Both the position numbers and the translations under genes were made by a program. The notes under the pieces were generated by a model, which did no database searches, was not told where the DNA came from, and saw only the letters and a list, made by a program, of their open reading frames with translations. 64,000 nt of DNA, taken from NCBI GenBank assembly GCA_017512985.1, contig JAFWEJ010000008.1:186001-250000 (forward strand), given 5' to 3'. Shown in pieces: positions 35,222 through 44,998 of the stretch (positions are counted from its first letter, which is position 1; every line of letters begins with the position of its first letter). This stretch comes from Clostridia bacterium (GTDB lineage: Bacteria > Bacillota > Clostridia > Christensenellales > Aristaeellaceae).

Positions 35222-35512
35222 ATGAAGCCGAAGAAGATCCCGATGAGGATGTGCGTTGGCTGCCGTGAGATGAAGGAGAAGCGTGAGCTGATCCGTATCG
35301 TGCGTACCCCGGACGGAGAGGTCGCGCTGGACCCGACAGGCAAGAAATCAGGCCGGGGCGCATATGTCTGCAGGCAGGCGGAGTGCCTCAGGCGGTCTAT
35401 CCGCCAGAAGCAACTTGAACGCCAGCTTGAGATCACGCTGACGCCGGAAGTTACCGACGCGCTGACAGCGGAGATGGAACGGCTGACAGCCGCAGGGAGC
35501 GAACCGCAGTGA
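35222..35512 (+). CDS. ylxR: YlxR family RNA-binding protein (DUF448, RnpM-like)
   Basis: A 96-residue protein with the family signature RMCVGCREMKEKRELIRIVR and GKKSGRGAYVC, including the three Cys residues. The family binds RNA and, in B. subtilis, has been reported to modulate RNase P. Standard position between nusA and ylxQ; its stop overlaps the GTG start of ylxQ. Confidence 0.93.
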   Translation: MKPKKIPMRMCVGCREMKEKRELIRIVRTPDGEVALDPTGKKSGRGAYVCRQAECLRRSIRQKQLERQLEITLTPEVTDALTAEMERLTAAGSEPQ

Positions 35513-35811
35513 ACGAACAGAAACTGGCGGGCATGCTCGGGCTTGCGGTAAGGGCCCGGCAGGCGGCGGCGGGCATGGAAGCATGCAGAATCCTGGCAAA
35601 ATCCGGGAAATGCGGCGTGATCCTGACCGACGCGGAAGCGGCCCCGGGCACCCGGGAAAAGGCCGAAGAGACTGCACGGCAGGCCGGAACGCAATCCGGA
35701 GTACTGCCGCCAGGAATGATCATGAAAGCCACAGGGAAAGACAACATGGTCATTGCGATCAGGGAAGGTTCCTTCTCTGAGCAGATTATCAGCATACTGT
35801 CCGGCCTGTGA
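35509..35811 (+). CDS. ylxQ: L7Ae-family ribosomal/kink-turn-binding protein YlxQ
   Basis: A 100-residue L7Ae/L30e-fold protein. The opening KLAGMLGLAVRARQAAAGMEACRIL and the LTDAEAAPGTREK segment match the YlxQ group, which binds kink-turn RNA. It starts with GTG in a GTGA overlap with ylxR, so translation is coupled. Confidence 0.92.
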   Translation: MNEQKLAGMLGLAVRARQAAAGMEACRILAKSGKCGVILTDAEAAPGTREKAEETARQAGTQSGVLPPGMIMKATGKDNMVIAIREGSFSEQIISILSGL

Positions 35812-35903
35812 TCCGTTTCCGGCATCACGCGGAAAGCGGAAGCGGGCCGTTCACCAACAACCATTATGAGAGGCCGTAAAACGGCGGGGGGAAACAATAC
35901 CGA

Positions 35904-38672
35904 ATGGCAAACGTGAATTTGAAAGACGCCACAAAAGAACTGGTCGGAGAAGCCACCGGGATTCTGGAGGAAGCGACGCGGATCCGGAAGGAAGCGGACG
36001 GTCTGTTTGAGACGCTGAAACGCCTGGACATGGAAATGAACCGCCAGGCTGAAGAGGAAGCCGCACGCCGCAGGCAGCAGGAACAGATGAAGGCACAGTC
36101 TGCCCATACGAAGGCGTTCACCATGCTGGACGACGACGAGAAGCAGATGATGGAGGCTGCCCGGAAGGAAACGGAATCAAAGGAAAAAGAAGCTGAAGCG
36201 GCCAAGCCAGAAAAGAAGCCCTCCAAGCCGAAGAAAGCCGAGGAGGAAGCGGAAAGCGTTCCTGCAGAACCTGCCGCGGAGGAGAAAAAACCCGCGAAGA
36301 AGTTCGAATCCTATGTGGCGACTCCGGACGATCCGGATCCCACAAGGCCCGCCGCACCGAAAAAACCGGCGATTGGCCAGATCATGAGCCGGCCGGGAGA
36401 CAATCCCAGGCCTGCCCGTCCCGCCGGACAGCCCGGTCCTTACGGACGTCCCGCCGGACAGCCCGGCCAGTACGGCCGTCCCGCCGGTCAGCAGGGACAA
36501 TACGGACGTCCTGCCGGACAGCCCGGCCAGTATGGCCGCCCAGCCGGTCAGCAGGGACAGTACGGACGTCCCGCCGGACAGCCCGGCCAATACGGACGCC
36601 CCGCCGGAGGCCCCGCCGCGGCGCGCCCGCAGGGCGGATTCAATGCCCGCCAGGGCGGCATGGGCGGCATGGGCGGAAGCAGGCAGCGTACAGCAGAGCT
36701 TGCCGTTCCCATGGAAAAGGAACGGGTCTCCAATTATGACCCGAACAAGAAGAACTATGTCCGCCAGCACGATCCGGAGCACGTGAGCAAGGGCCGGAAA
36801 CAGCAGGCGAGCCGCAACAACAGCCATTTCAACGGATACGACGATGAAGTGATCCGCGGCGGCAAACGTGCCCGCGCCAAGAAGCCCAGCGCGCAGCAGA
36901 TGATGGCTCCGATCAAGATCGAAACCGCGTACATGGCCGGCGATACCATCACCGTGCGCGACCTGACGGAAAAGATCGGCAAATCCGCCAGCGAGATCAT
37001 CAAGAAGCTGTTCCTGCTGGGGAACATGGCGACAATCAACAGCGAGATCGATTTTGATACGGCGCAGCTTGTCTGCTCCGATTTCGAAATCACGCTGGAA
37101 CGCAAGCAGGAGCAGACCGCCGAGGCCGCACTCGTTGCAGAGGACTTCGACGACGTGGAGGAGAACCTGCAGCCGAGGCCGCCGGTAGTAACCATCATGG
37201 GCCACGTTGACCACGGCAAGACCAGCCTTCTGGACTATATCCGCAAGAGCCGCGTTACCGCCGGCGAAGCGGGCGGAATCACGCAGCACATAGGCGCCTA
37301 TACCGTGGATGTGGACGGCAGGAAAATCACCTTCCTCGACACCCCCGGCCATGAAGCGTTTACCGCGATGCGCGCGCGCGGAACCCAGGCAACGGACATT
37401 GCCGTGCTGGTTGTTGCCGCGGACGATTCCGTCATGCCCCAGACCGTTGAATCCATCAACCACGCAAAGGCGGCGGAAGTACCTGTGATCGTCGCGATCA
37501 ACAAGATGGACAAGCCGGACGCGAACCCCGACCGCGTCAAGCAGGACCTGACCCAGTACGGCCTGGTCTGCGAAGACTGGGGCGGCGAAACGATTTGCGT
37601 TCCCGTGTCCGCTGTGACCGGCCAGGGCGTGAACGAACTGCTTGAGATGATCCTGCTGCAGGCGGATATGCTGCAGCTTCAGGCGAACCCGAACCGCCTC
37701 GGCAAGGGCGTTATCATTGAAGCAAAACTGGACAAGGCACGCGGACCGCTTGCCACCGTGCTGCTGCAGAACGGTACGCTGCATGTGGGCGACAGTGTGA
37801 TCGCCGGCCTTGCTTCGGGCAAGGTGCGCGCGCTGATCAACGATAAGGGCGAGCGCGTCAATGAAGCCGGTCCGTCCATGCCTGTGGAGATCATGGGATT
37901 TGACGACGTGCCGAGCGCAGGCGACGAAATGATCGCCGTCGGAGACGACCACCTGAGCCGCCAGGTCGCGGACGAACGCCGTGAAAAACTCAAAGCCAGC
38001 CGTGAGGCAACCATGGCCAAGATGAGCATGGAGAACCTGTTCTCGACCATCGAAGCGGGCAAGGTGACCACGCTGAACCTAATCATCAAGGCAGACGTCC
38101 AGGGCTCCGTGGAAGCGGTCAAGCAGGCCATGGAAAAACTGAGCAGCGACGAGGTCAAGATCCGCGTGCTGCACAGCGCGGCCGGCGCGATCACCAAGGA
38201 CGACGTGAACCTGGCGTCCGCCTTCAACGCGATCATCATCGGCTTCAACATCCGGCCCGACGCTTCCGCCCGCGAAGCCGCGGAAAAGCAGAAGGTCGAT
38301 ATCCGGATGTATACGGTTATTTACAAGGCGATCGAGGATATGGAACTGGCTATGAAGGGCATGCTGGAACCGGAGTACCGCGAGGTGCTGCTGGGCCATG
38401 CGGAAGTCCGGAATGTGTTCAAGATCACCGGTTCCGGCATCATCGCCGGCTGCTATGTTACAGACGGCAAAGTGCAGCGGAACGCCGGCGTGCGCCTGCT
38501 GCGCGACAACGTGGTTGTGCACGAGGGCAAGCTGAGCAGCCTGCGCCACCTGAAAGACGATGTGAAGGAAATGGCCGCCGGATATGAGTGCGGTATGAGT
38601 CTGGAAGGCCATAACGACATCAAGGAAGGCGACGTGGTCGAGTGCTACATTATGGAGGAGATCCCGCGCTGA
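35904..38672 (+). CDS. infB: Translation initiation factor IF-2 with a repetitive N-terminal region
   Basis: A 922-residue GTPase that delivers initiator tRNA. The N-terminal 330 residues are low complexity: a Lys/Glu/Ala-rich coiled part, then tandem 10-residue Gly/Arg/Pro/Gln/Tyr repeats (near residues 173-235). The conserved IF2 N-domain and G domain follow (GHVDHGKTS from G433, [17 protein letters not shown]), then beta-barrel, IF-2 domain 3 and C-terminal fMet-tRNA-binding domain ([14 protein letters not shown]). A 92-base gap separates it from ylxQ, with GGGGGG eight bases or so before the ATG. Two bases separate it from rbfA. Confidence 0.97.
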   Translation: MANVNLKDATKELVGEATGILEEATRIRKEADGLFETLKRLDMEMNRQAEEEAARRRQQEQMKAQSAHTKAFTMLDDDEKQMMEAARKETESKEKEAEAAKPEKKPSKPKKAEEEAESVPAEPAAEEKKPAKKFESYVATPDDPDPTRPAAPKKPAIGQIMSRPGDNPRPARPAGQPGPYGRPAGQPGQYGRPAGQQGQYGRPAGQPGQYGRPAGQQGQYGRPAGQPGQYGRPAGGPAAARPQGGFNARQGGMGGMGGSRQRTAELAVPMEKERVSNYDPNKKNYVRQHDPEHVSKGRKQQASRNNSHFNGYDDEVIRGGKRARAKKPSAQQMMAPIKIETAYMAGDTITVRDLTEKIGKSASEIIKKLFLLGNMATINSEIDFDTAQLVCSDFEITLERKQEQTAEAALVAEDFDDVEENLQPRPPVVTIMGHVDHGKTSLLDYIRKSRVTAGEAGGITQHIGAYTVDVDGRKITFLDTPGHEAFTAMRARGTQATDIAVLVVAADDSVMPQTVESINHAKAAEVPVIVAINKMDKPDANPDRVKQDLTQYGLVCEDWGGETICVPVSAVTGQGVNELLEMILLQADMLQLQANPNRLGKGVIIEAKLDKARGPLATVLLQNGTLHVGDSVIAGLASGKVRALINDKGERVNEAGPSMPVEIMGFDDVPSAGDEMIAVGDDHLSRQVADERREKLKASREATMAKMSMENLFSTIEAGKVTTLNLIIKADVQGSVEAVKQAMEKLSSDEVKIRVLHSAAGAITKDDVNLASAFNAIIIGFNIRPDASAREAAEKQKVDIRMYTVIYKAIEDMELAMKGMLEPEYREVLLGHAEVRNVFKITGSGIIAGCYVTDGKVQRNAGVRLLRDNVVVHEGKLSSLRHLKDDVKEMAAGYECGMSLEGHNDIKEGDVVECYIMEEIPR
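36421..36609. repeat. 30-bp tandem repeats inside infB
   Basis: Six in-frame 30-bp units encode YGRPAGQ(P/Q)GQ. Units alternate between the QP and QQ versions, making a 60-bp higher-order period. Some synonymous differences exist between copies. Confidence 0.9.
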
Positions 38673-38673
38673 G

Positions 38674-39054
38674 ATGAGCTACCAGAGAATAGACAGGATA
38701 TCGGAGGAAGTCCGCCGCGAGGTGGACGCGATCATCCGGGAAGAGCTGCATGATCCGCGCGTCGGCGGCACATGGTCCGTGACGCGCGCGGAAGTGACCG
38801 GCGACCTGCGGTACGCGAAGATCTATATCAGCGTACTGGAGGACGACCGCCGGGACGCCCTGATGGACGCCCTGAAGAATGCAAAGGGCTACATCCGACG
38901 CGCGCTCGGAAAGCGCATGATCATCCGCTATACCCCCGAGCTGATTTTTGTCAGCGACAAGAATATTGAATACGGCGTGCATATCGCGAAAGTGCTTGCG
39001 GATGCAGTCCGGACGGAGGAAGAGTCCGATGGAAGCGAAGAGCAGGAATCCTGA
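38674..39054 (+). CDS. rbfA: Ribosome-binding factor A
   Basis: A 126-residue KH-like 30S maturation factor. Family features include RISEEVRREVDAIIREELHDPR at the N-terminus and DLRYAKIYISVLEDD and RRALGKRMIIRYTPELIFVSD later. It begins 1 base after the infB stop. The acidic end overlaps the start of the DHH phosphoesterase gene by 26 bases. Confidence 0.96.
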   Translation: MSYQRIDRISEEVRREVDAIIREELHDPRVGGTWSVTRAEVTGDLRYAKIYISVLEDDRRDALMDALKNAKGYIRRALGKRMIIRYTPELIFVSDKNIEYGVHIAKVLADAVRTEEESDGSEEQES

Positions 39055-40006
39055 AGCGGTTGCCAGGATGATCCGGGAAGCGCAGAAGATCGCTGTATGC
39101 AGCCATGTCAATCCTGACGGCGACACGCTCAGCTGCGCGGCCGCCATGCGGCTCGCGCTCCTGCGCCTGGGCAAGGACGTCAGCATCTTCTGCGACGGGA
39201 AGGTGCCGGACCAGCTTGACTTCCTGCCGGGTATCTCTGAAATGCGCGTACCTGCGGAAGATGACGGCCCGTTCGACCTGATGCTCGCGGTGGACGTCAG
39301 CACCCCGGAACGCCTCGGCGCCTGCGCGGACCTGATCGCCCGCAGCAGCCATACCGCGCAGATCGATCACCATCCGACCAATCCGGGATTCATGGAAGTG
39401 AACGACGTGGACGGAACCGCGCCCGCGGCCTGCATCCTGATCCGTGAACAGCTGAAGCTGCTGGGCATCGGACTGGACCGGGATCTGGCCATCTGCCTGT
39501 ATACGGGGATCAGTACGGACACCGGGAACTTCGCGTTCGCCTCCACGAACGCGGCGTGTTTCAACATCATGAGCGAACTGATGGAAATGGACCTGCCCCT
39601 GGCCTGCCTGAACCGGATCCTGTTCCGCGAGCGTGAGATGCCCCAGGTCCGGCTTCTGGGCAAAGCCCTGAACGGGATACGGTATTATGAAAACGGAAAG
39701 ATCGCTGTGATGACACTGACCATGCAGGATTTCCGGGACTGCAGCGCGTTTGCGGAACACGCCGATACGCTGGTCAACTTCGGGCTGGATACTGTGGGAA
39801 CCCGGATGGCGCTGCTGGCCCGGGAGGATTGGAGCGGAAAGATCAAGCTGTCGCTTCGCGCCAAGGAGCCTGACAAAGTCAGCGATATCGCCCAGGCGTT
39901 CGGCGGAGGCGGGCATCCGCAGGCTGCAGGCATCACCATGGAAGGAACGCTGGATGAGGTTGCCGGCCGGGTGCTGGAGGCCATGATCAAAAAACTGAAC
40001 GGATAA
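39029..40006 (+). CDS. nrnA: DHH/DHHA1 phosphoesterase, NrnA-like nanoRNase/pAp phosphatase
   Basis: A 325-residue enzyme that degrades very short RNAs and dephosphorylates 3'-phosphoadenosine 5'-phosphate. N-terminal DHH domain with SHVNPDGDTLSCAAAM, AVDVSTPER, QIDHHPTN and the TDTGNFAF loop supply the two-metal site; the C-terminal DHHA1 domain ends in FGGGGHPQAAG. The ATG at 39029 follows GGAGGAAGAG and starts the conserved N-terminus, so it overlaps rbfA by 26 bases. Position between rbfA and truB is normal for Firmicutes. Confidence 0.93.
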   Translation: MEAKSRNPEAVARMIREAQKIAVCSHVNPDGDTLSCAAAMRLALLRLGKDVSIFCDGKVPDQLDFLPGISEMRVPAEDDGPFDLMLAVDVSTPERLGACADLIARSSHTAQIDHHPTNPGFMEVNDVDGTAPAACILIREQLKLLGIGLDRDLAICLYTGISTDTGNFAFASTNAACFNIMSELMEMDLPLACLNRILFREREMPQVRLLGKALNGIRYYENGKIAVMTLTMQDFRDCSAFAEHADTLVNFGLDTVGTRMALLAREDWSGKIKLSLRAKEPDKVSDIAQAFGGGGHPQAAGITMEGTLDEVAGRVLEAMIKKLNG

Positions 40007-40009
40007 GCA

Positions 40010-40918
40010 ATGAACGGATACTTCAATATAAATAAACCGACCGGCATGAGCAGCGCCGCCGTGGTGGCGGTGCTGCGCAGACTGACCGGCGTGAAGCGGA
40101 TCGGCCATGCCGGCACGCTGGATCCGGAGGCCGCAGGCGTACTGCCCGTGATGACAGGAAAAGCCACGCGGCTTTTTGATTACCTGGCCGACAAGGAAAA
40201 GGAATATGTGGCCGTCTGCTCTTTCGGCGCCGCCACAGACACACAGGACGCCACCGGGAATGTGACGGAACGCGGGGAGAATTATCCGGACAGGGATACT
40301 TTTCTCCGGGCGGCTGCGCAGCTGACAGGCGAAATCACCCAGACGCCCAGTATCTACAGCGCCATCAAGGTGGGCGGCAAGCCCCTCTACCTGCGGGCGC
40401 GGCGCGGGGAAACCGTGGAAGTGCCGCAGCGCGTCGTGCGTATTGATTCAATTGAACTGATCCGCGAAACCGGGGATCACGGGTTTGAGATCCGTGTTAA
40501 ATGCGGCAGGGGAACCTACATCAGGACCCTGTGCGATGACCTCGGAAAGCTGTGCGGCTGTCCGGCGCATATGCAGAGCCTGGTACGGACCCGCAGCGGC
40601 GCGTTCAGGATCGAAGACACGGTCAGCCCGGAGGAAGCACGGGAACTGGCCGGCACCGGAAAGCTTGCCGGGAAGCTTCTGCCCGCGGATTACGCACTCG
40701 GTCACCTTCCCAGGACAGATATGCCGGTAAAATACCGGAAAATGGTCATCAACGGGGCAAAAATGCCCCTGACGGACGACACCGCGGCCCTGAATGAGGG
40801 GGATCCGGTGCGGATCTATCTGGAAGGCAGCTTCTGGGGGATTGCCGCACGGCGGGAAGATGAACTGGTCTGGAAGGCGCAGATCGCGCCGGAAGAAGGA
40901 CCGGAGGAGATGAACTGA
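40010..40918 (+). CDS. truB: tRNA pseudouridine(55) synthase
   Basis: A 302-residue enzyme that makes pseudouridine 55 in the T-loop of tRNAs. Catalytic D38 lies in GHAGTLDPEAAGVLPV; NINKPTGMSSAAVV at the N-terminus and VKCGRGTYIRTLCDDLG are further family motifs. Starts 3 bases after nrnA. A short C-terminal PUA-like part is present. Confidence 0.95.
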   Translation: MNGYFNINKPTGMSSAAVVAVLRRLTGVKRIGHAGTLDPEAAGVLPVMTGKATRLFDYLADKEKEYVAVCSFGAATDTQDATGNVTERGENYPDRDTFLRAAAQLTGEITQTPSIYSAIKVGGKPLYLRARRGETVEVPQRVVRIDSIELIRETGDHGFEIRVKCGRGTYIRTLCDDLGKLCGCPAHMQSLVRTRSGAFRIEDTVSPEEARELAGTGKLAGKLLPADYALGHLPRTDMPVKYRKMVINGAKMPLTDDTAALNEGDPVRIYLEGSFWGIAARREDELVWKAQIAPEEGPEEMN

Positions 40919-40920
40919 GC

Positions 40921-41838
40921 ATGCGCGTGATCCAGAATCCATGCGCCGCGGGGGCGCGTGTTGTCGCGCTCGGGACGTTTGACGGCGTTCACCGCGGGCA
41001 CAGAAGCCTGATCAGAAGCGCGAAGAGAATGGCGAAAGAGATGGGTGTTCCGTTGCGGGTATGCACTTTCAACCGCCACCCGCTCGAGGTCCTGCGGCCC
41101 CAGGATCCGCCTGAACTGCTTTCGACCATGCCCGAGAAGGCGTCGCAGATGTGCCGGCTCGGCGTGGATGAAATGGAACTGATCGCTTTTGACCGCTCGG
41201 TTGCAGATATGGAGCCGGAGGTCTTCCTGGACAGGCTCCGGAATATGATGGATGTAATGGCTGTCGTCGCCGGGTGGAATTATACCTTCGGGAGAAAGGG
41301 ACGCGGAAACGCCGCCCTGCTGACGGAAGACGGGCGGATTCACGGATACAGGACCCTGATCGTGCCGCCGGAATCCCTCGGGGACGGCACCGCGATTTCC
41401 AGCAGCCTGGTCAGGACAAAGCTCAGGGAGGGCAGCATCGCGGAAGCCGGCGATCTGCTCGGCTACGGGTATACGATTACGGGGACCGTTGCCCAGGGAA
41501 AGCACCAGGGACGTACGCTCGGCTTTCCGACGGCAAATATCTCACCCTGGAAACGGAAAGCGCTGCCGAAATACGGCGTATACACCTGCCTGCTTGAGAC
41601 GGAAGGGGATACGCTGCCCGCCGTCGCGAACATCGGCGTCCAGCCGACGATCCCGTCCGGGAATGTGACCGTGGAAGCGCATATCCTGGGATCCAGTCCC
41701 GTCCTGTACGGGCAGAAGGTCCGGCTGATGCCGCTGGCCATGCTGCGCGAGGAGAGGAAGTTCGGTTCCCCGGAAGAACTCAAGGCCCAGATCGAAAAGG
41801 ACAGGGAAGAAGCGCTGAAACTGTTTGACATGGCATAG
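40921..41838 (+). CDS. ribF: Bifunctional riboflavin kinase/FAD synthetase
   Basis: A 305-residue enzyme converting riboflavin to FMN and FAD. N-terminal FAD synthetase domain: ALGTFDGVHRGHRSLI, FGRKGRGNAALL and ISSSLVRTKLREG. C-terminal riboflavin kinase domain: GTVAQGKHQGRTLGFPTANI and NIGVQPTI. Located 2 bases after truB, the usual last gene of this Firmicutes operon. No clear terminator follows before the glgP promoter. Confidence 0.95.
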   Translation: MRVIQNPCAAGARVVALGTFDGVHRGHRSLIRSAKRMAKEMGVPLRVCTFNRHPLEVLRPQDPPELLSTMPEKASQMCRLGVDEMELIAFDRSVADMEPEVFLDRLRNMMDVMAVVAGWNYTFGRKGRGNAALLTEDGRIHGYRTLIVPPESLGDGTAISSSLVRTKLREGSIAEAGDLLGYGYTITGTVAQGKHQGRTLGFPTANISPWKRKALPKYGVYTCLLETEGDTLPAVANIGVQPTIPSGNVTVEAHILGSSPVLYGQKVRLMPLAMLREERKFGSPEELKAQIEKDREEALKLFDMA

Positions 41839-41866
41839 ATGGCCAAAATTCGACCTTTCTGTTGCC

Positions 41867-41895
41867 TTGTTGCGGCAGGAAGAAAATGGTACAAT
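41867..41895 (+). promoter_or_regulatory. Sigma-A-type promoter of the second glgP
   Basis: TTGTTG (41867-41872), 17-base spacer, TACAAT (41890-41895), about 87 bases before the start codon. Confidence 0.6.
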
Positions 41896-41981
41896 ATATT
41901 GAATAATTCCGACCTTACAGATCGGGATTTTCACCGAAGCAGAAACACAGTGATTCGCTTGAAATGACCGGGAGGAACAAC

Positions 41982-44495
41982 ATGCCTGCTACGAAATTTG
42001 ACAAGGAATCCATCAAAAATACGATCATCGGAAAGATCCAGCGGTATAACGGCCTGACCATCGACGAGGCCTCTCCGCAGCAGATCTACCGGGCCGTGGC
42101 TTCCACGGTGCGCGACCAGATCATGCAGAAACTGATGATCAGCCGGGAAGCCTGGAAAAAACAGAAGGGCAAGAGCCTGTATTATCTCAGCGTGGAATAT
42201 CTGATGGGCCGCAGCATGTACTGCAACATGCTGAACCTGCTGTCCACAAAGGAATATACCCAGGCCCTGGAAGAACTGGGGATCGATATCAGGGACGTCC
42301 TGAAGGAAGAGCCGGAACCCGGGCTCGGCAACGGCGGCCTGGGACGCCTGGCAGCTTGTTTCCTGGACAGCCTGAGCTGCCTGGACCTGCCTGCAATGGG
42401 CTGCACAATCCGCTATGAATACGGCCTGTTCCGCCAGAAGATCGTGGACGGACAGCAGGTGGAAATGCCGGACAGCTGGCTGGAAAACGGCAACGTCTGG
42501 GAGACCGCTGTCATGGAAGACACCTGCGAGGTACACTTCGGCGGCCATGTGGACGAGATTGAGATCAACGGGCAGCAGAAATTCGTGACCCGCGACTACT
42601 ATACCGTTGAAGCGGTGCCTTACGATATGCCTGTCGTCGGATATGACGCCACGATCGTGAACCCCCTGCGGATGTGGTCCGCCCGGAGCCCGAAAAAACT
42701 GGACCTGGGACGGTTCGGAGAGGGCCGGTTCGTCCAGGCTTCCGAAGAAATTGAGCTTGCCGAAGCGATCAGTAAAGTGCTCTATCCGGAAGACCGCCAC
42801 TATGAAGGCAAGATGCTGCGCCTGAAACAGCATTACTTCTTCACCAGCGCATCCCTGCAGTATATCCTGAAGGATTACAAGAAGCGCTTCGGCAACGATA
42901 TGAGCAAACTGCCGGAGAAGGTTGTCATCCATATCAATGATACGCATCCCGGCATGGCGATTCCCGAACTGATGCGCCTGCTTATTGACGAGGAAGGCCT
43001 GGGATGGGACGAAGCTTCCGCCATCGTACAGAAGACGATCGCCTATACCAACCACACCATCATGTCCGAAGCGCTTGAAAAATGGCCTGTGGGCATGGTG
43101 CAGCAGCTGCTGCCCCGCTGCTACCAGATCATCTGCGAAATGAACCGCAGGCTGTGCGAACGGCTGTGGAACTGCTTCCCGGGAGACTGGGACCGCATCG
43201 CGCATATGGCCATCATCAGCTATGACAATGTCCATATGGCCAATATGTGCGTAGCGATGAGCTATTCCGTGAACGGCGTCAGCCAACTTCACGGCGAAAT
43301 CCTGAAGGCAGAGACATTCCACGACTATAACCTGGTGATGCCGGAGAAATTCTCCGCCATCACGAACGGTATTACGCACCGCCGCTGGCTGATGAGCTGC
43401 AATCCGGAGCTGACAGACCTGATCTGCCAGTCCATCGGGACCGGCTGGATCAAGGATCCGGAACGCCTGAGCGAGCTGCGCCCCTTTGCGGACGACGCCG
43501 CTTTCCGGAACGAGTTCGCGAAAATCAAGCAGCACAACAAGGAGAGGCTTGCCGTACTGCTGAAGGAACGCCAGGGAAGCACCGTGGATCCGTCGTTCAT
43601 CTTTGACGTACAGGCCAAGCGCCTGCACGAGTACAAGCGGCAGATGCTGAATGCCCTGCATATCCTTGTGCTGTATAACCGCATTGTCAACGACGAGCAC
43701 TTCACGATGGAGCCCAGGGTGTTCATCTTCGGCGCGAAGGCCAGCCCCGGATACTACCGCGCGAAGCAGATCATCCGCATGATCTGCGCCCTGAGCAGGC
43801 TGATTGAACAGCATCCCCGGGCCCGGAAGATGCTGCAGGTCGTATTCCTTGAGAATTATGACGTAAGCAGCGCCGAAGTGCTGATTCCGGCCGCGGAAGT
43901 ATCTGAGCAGCTGTCCACAGCCAGCAAGGAAGCCAGCGGCACCGGCAACATGAAGTTCATGATGAACGGCGCGGTCACCATCGGCACGATGGACGGAGCG
44001 AATGTGGAAATCAGCCAGCAGGTCGGGATGGACAATATCTACATCTTCGGCATGCGTTCCGACACAGTCCGCGATATGTACCGCGAAAACAACTATAATC
44101 CGATGAACATCTTCGAAACGAACCAGGAGATCCGCCTGGCCATGACCCAGATGATCGACGGGACGCTGATGCCCGGAAACACCGCCGCGCTGCAGGACCT
44201 TTATCACAGCCTGCTGCTGGGCAACTGGGGATCGATGGGAGACAGCTATTTCGTCCTGAAGGATTTCGGATCCTACAGCATGGCTCAGCGTCGGCTGAAC
44301 AACGATTATGCCGACCGGGAAAAATGGCTGAAAATGGCCGTTACAAACACGGCCATGTCCGGCATCTTCTCTTCGGACCGGACCATCCGCGAATATAACG
44401 ACAGGATCTGGCATCTTGAACCGGTCAGCCGGGTTCCTGAAAAGAAAGCGGAACCCGAAGCAAAAAAAACAAACAGGACAAAGACGGCAAAATAA
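41982..44495 (+). CDS. glgP: Glycogen/starch phosphorylase (second copy)
   Basis: An 837-residue GT35 phosphorylase. The PLP signature EASGTGNMKFMMNGAV has its lysine at K658, and GNGGLGRLAACFLDSLS, INDTHPGMAIPEL and KRLHEYKRQMLNAL are intact. It has the full length of glycogen phosphorylases, about 58 residues more than the copy at 2.6 kb, plus a charged tail of roughly 25 residues (KKAEPEAKKTNRTK). The ATG at 41982 follows GGGAGG by six bases. Monocistronic with its own promoter and terminator, and separate from malQ, so it probably handles bulk glycogen, with the other copy specialised for maltodextrins. Confidence 0.96.
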   Translation: MPATKFDKESIKNTIIGKIQRYNGLTIDEASPQQIYRAVASTVRDQIMQKLMISREAWKKQKGKSLYYLSVEYLMGRSMYCNMLNLLSTKEYTQALEELGIDIRDVLKEEPEPGLGNGGLGRLAACFLDSLSCLDLPAMGCTIRYEYGLFRQKIVDGQQVEMPDSWLENGNVWETAVMEDTCEVHFGGHVDEIEINGQQKFVTRDYYTVEAVPYDMPVVGYDATIVNPLRMWSARSPKKLDLGRFGEGRFVQASEEIELAEAISKVLYPEDRHYEGKMLRLKQHYFFTSASLQYILKDYKKRFGNDMSKLPEKVVIHINDTHPGMAIPELMRLLIDEEGLGWDEASAIVQKTIAYTNHTIMSEALEKWPVGMVQQLLPRCYQIICEMNRRLCERLWNCFPGDWDRIAHMAIISYDNVHMANMCVAMSYSVNGVSQLHGEILKAETFHDYNLVMPEKFSAITNGITHRRWLMSCNPELTDLICQSIGTGWIKDPERLSELRPFADDAAFRNEFAKIKQHNKERLAVLLKERQGSTVDPSFIFDVQAKRLHEYKRQMLNALHILVLYNRIVNDEHFTMEPRVFIFGAKASPGYYRAKQIIRMICALSRLIEQHPRARKMLQVVFLENYDVSSAEVLIPAAEVSEQLSTASKEASGTGNMKFMMNGAVTIGTMDGANVEISQQVGMDNIYIFGMRSDTVRDMYRENNYNPMNIFETNQEIRLAMTQMIDGTLMPGNTAALQDLYHSLLLGNWGSMGDSYFVLKDFGSYSMAQRRLNNDYADREKWLKMAVTNTAMSGIFSSDRTIREYNDRIWHLEPVSRVPEKKAEPEAKKTNRTKTAK

Positions 44496-44508
44496 AAACC
44501 AAAAGACA

Positions 44509-44541
44509 AGGCGCAGCCCGGGCGGCTGCGCCTAGATTTTT
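44509..44541 (+). terminator. Rho-independent terminator of the second glgP
   Basis: 10-bp stem AGGCGCAGCC/GGCTGCGCCT with a 5-base loop, then AGATTTTT. Confidence 0.8.
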
Positions 44542-44551
44542 CACGGAAAGA

Positions 44552-44797
44552 TCAGCTCTTTTTGAAGAAGCCGAGGATTTTGCTCAGGAGACCGCCGGCT
44601 TCCTTTTTGGCGTTGCCGGTCAGATCGCCAAGCTGCCCGGTAACGCCCTTGACGACTTCGGACAGCTGGGAAGCGTCCAGATCGATGCCAAGCAGTTCCT
44701 TGACAACATCCAGGGGGTTAGAGGTGAATTTGGCGATCAGATCCTTGTTTCCGGTCAGTTTGCCAACCAGGTCAGAGATGATTTTCTGAATATCCAT
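44552..44797 (-). CDS. 81-aa small protein with Gly-Gly followed by a cationic amphipathic tail
   Basis: An 81-residue helical, hydrophilic protein. Residues 1-65 resemble a leader or adaptor-like helical bundle: NPLDVVKELLGIDLDASQLS recalls the 'nPl..lk.lGi.l' pattern of Nif11/NHLP-type leader peptides, but the match is loose. The C-terminus reads AKKEAGG then LLSKILGFFKKS, a short cationic amphipathic helix after a double glycine. A near-perfect ribosome binding site (TAAGGAGGATCT) suggests high expression. No RiPP enzyme or peptidase-ABC transporter is nearby, so a peptide-precursor role is speculative; a small cytosolic structural protein is equally likely. Confidence 0.75.
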   Translation of the reverse strand: MDIQKIISDLVGKLTGNKDLIAKFTSNPLDVVKELLGIDLDASQLSEVVKGVTGQLGDLTGNAKKEAGGLLSKILGFFKKS

Positions 44798-44860
44798 AAC
44801 AGATCCTCCTTATTTGTTTTTCCGTTCCGCGTAAAGCCGGACGGCTTATCAGATATGGAT

Positions 44861-44889
44861 ATTATATTGCACGAACCGGTTAAATACAA
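44861..44889 (-). promoter_or_regulatory. Sigma-A promoter of the 81-aa protein gene
   Basis: TTGTAT (44884-44889), 17-base spacer, consensus TATAAT (44861-44866) on the minus strand. Confidence 0.65.
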
Positions 44890-44927
44890 GGGAAAAGGAC
44901 AGAAAAAAGGCTTTTGCCAACTGGGGC

Positions 44928-44956
44928 TTGAAGCCGCGGGCTGAATGCGTTAAAAT
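44928..44956 (+). promoter_or_regulatory. Sigma-A-type promoter of the histone-like gene
   Basis: TTGAAG (44928-44933), 17-base spacer, TAAAAT (44951-44956). The two divergent promoters are about 40 bases apart. Confidence 0.6.
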
Positions 44957-44998
44957 GTCTGTAAAGGCACAGCTTAATCAAATACAGGAGGGAACCAT

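Noticed and set aside
36421-36609. Regularly spaced repeats that could look like a CRISPR array
   Set aside because: They are contiguous, in-frame 30-bp coding repeats in infB without unique spacers; the same applies to 45010-45430 and 46021-46189. No cas genes are present.
41931-44414. Long minus-strand open frame opposite the second glgP, and a similar one opposite the first glgP (2578-4482)
   Set aside because: Both are antisense to complete phosphorylases; no ribosome binding site or recognisable protein. Similar shadow, because both genes share codon usage.
44552-44797. A complete RiPP biosynthetic cluster around the 81-aa Gly-Gly protein
   Set aside because: No modification enzyme, peptidase-containing ABC transporter or immunity gene occurs within several kilobases; only the peptide-like shape remains.
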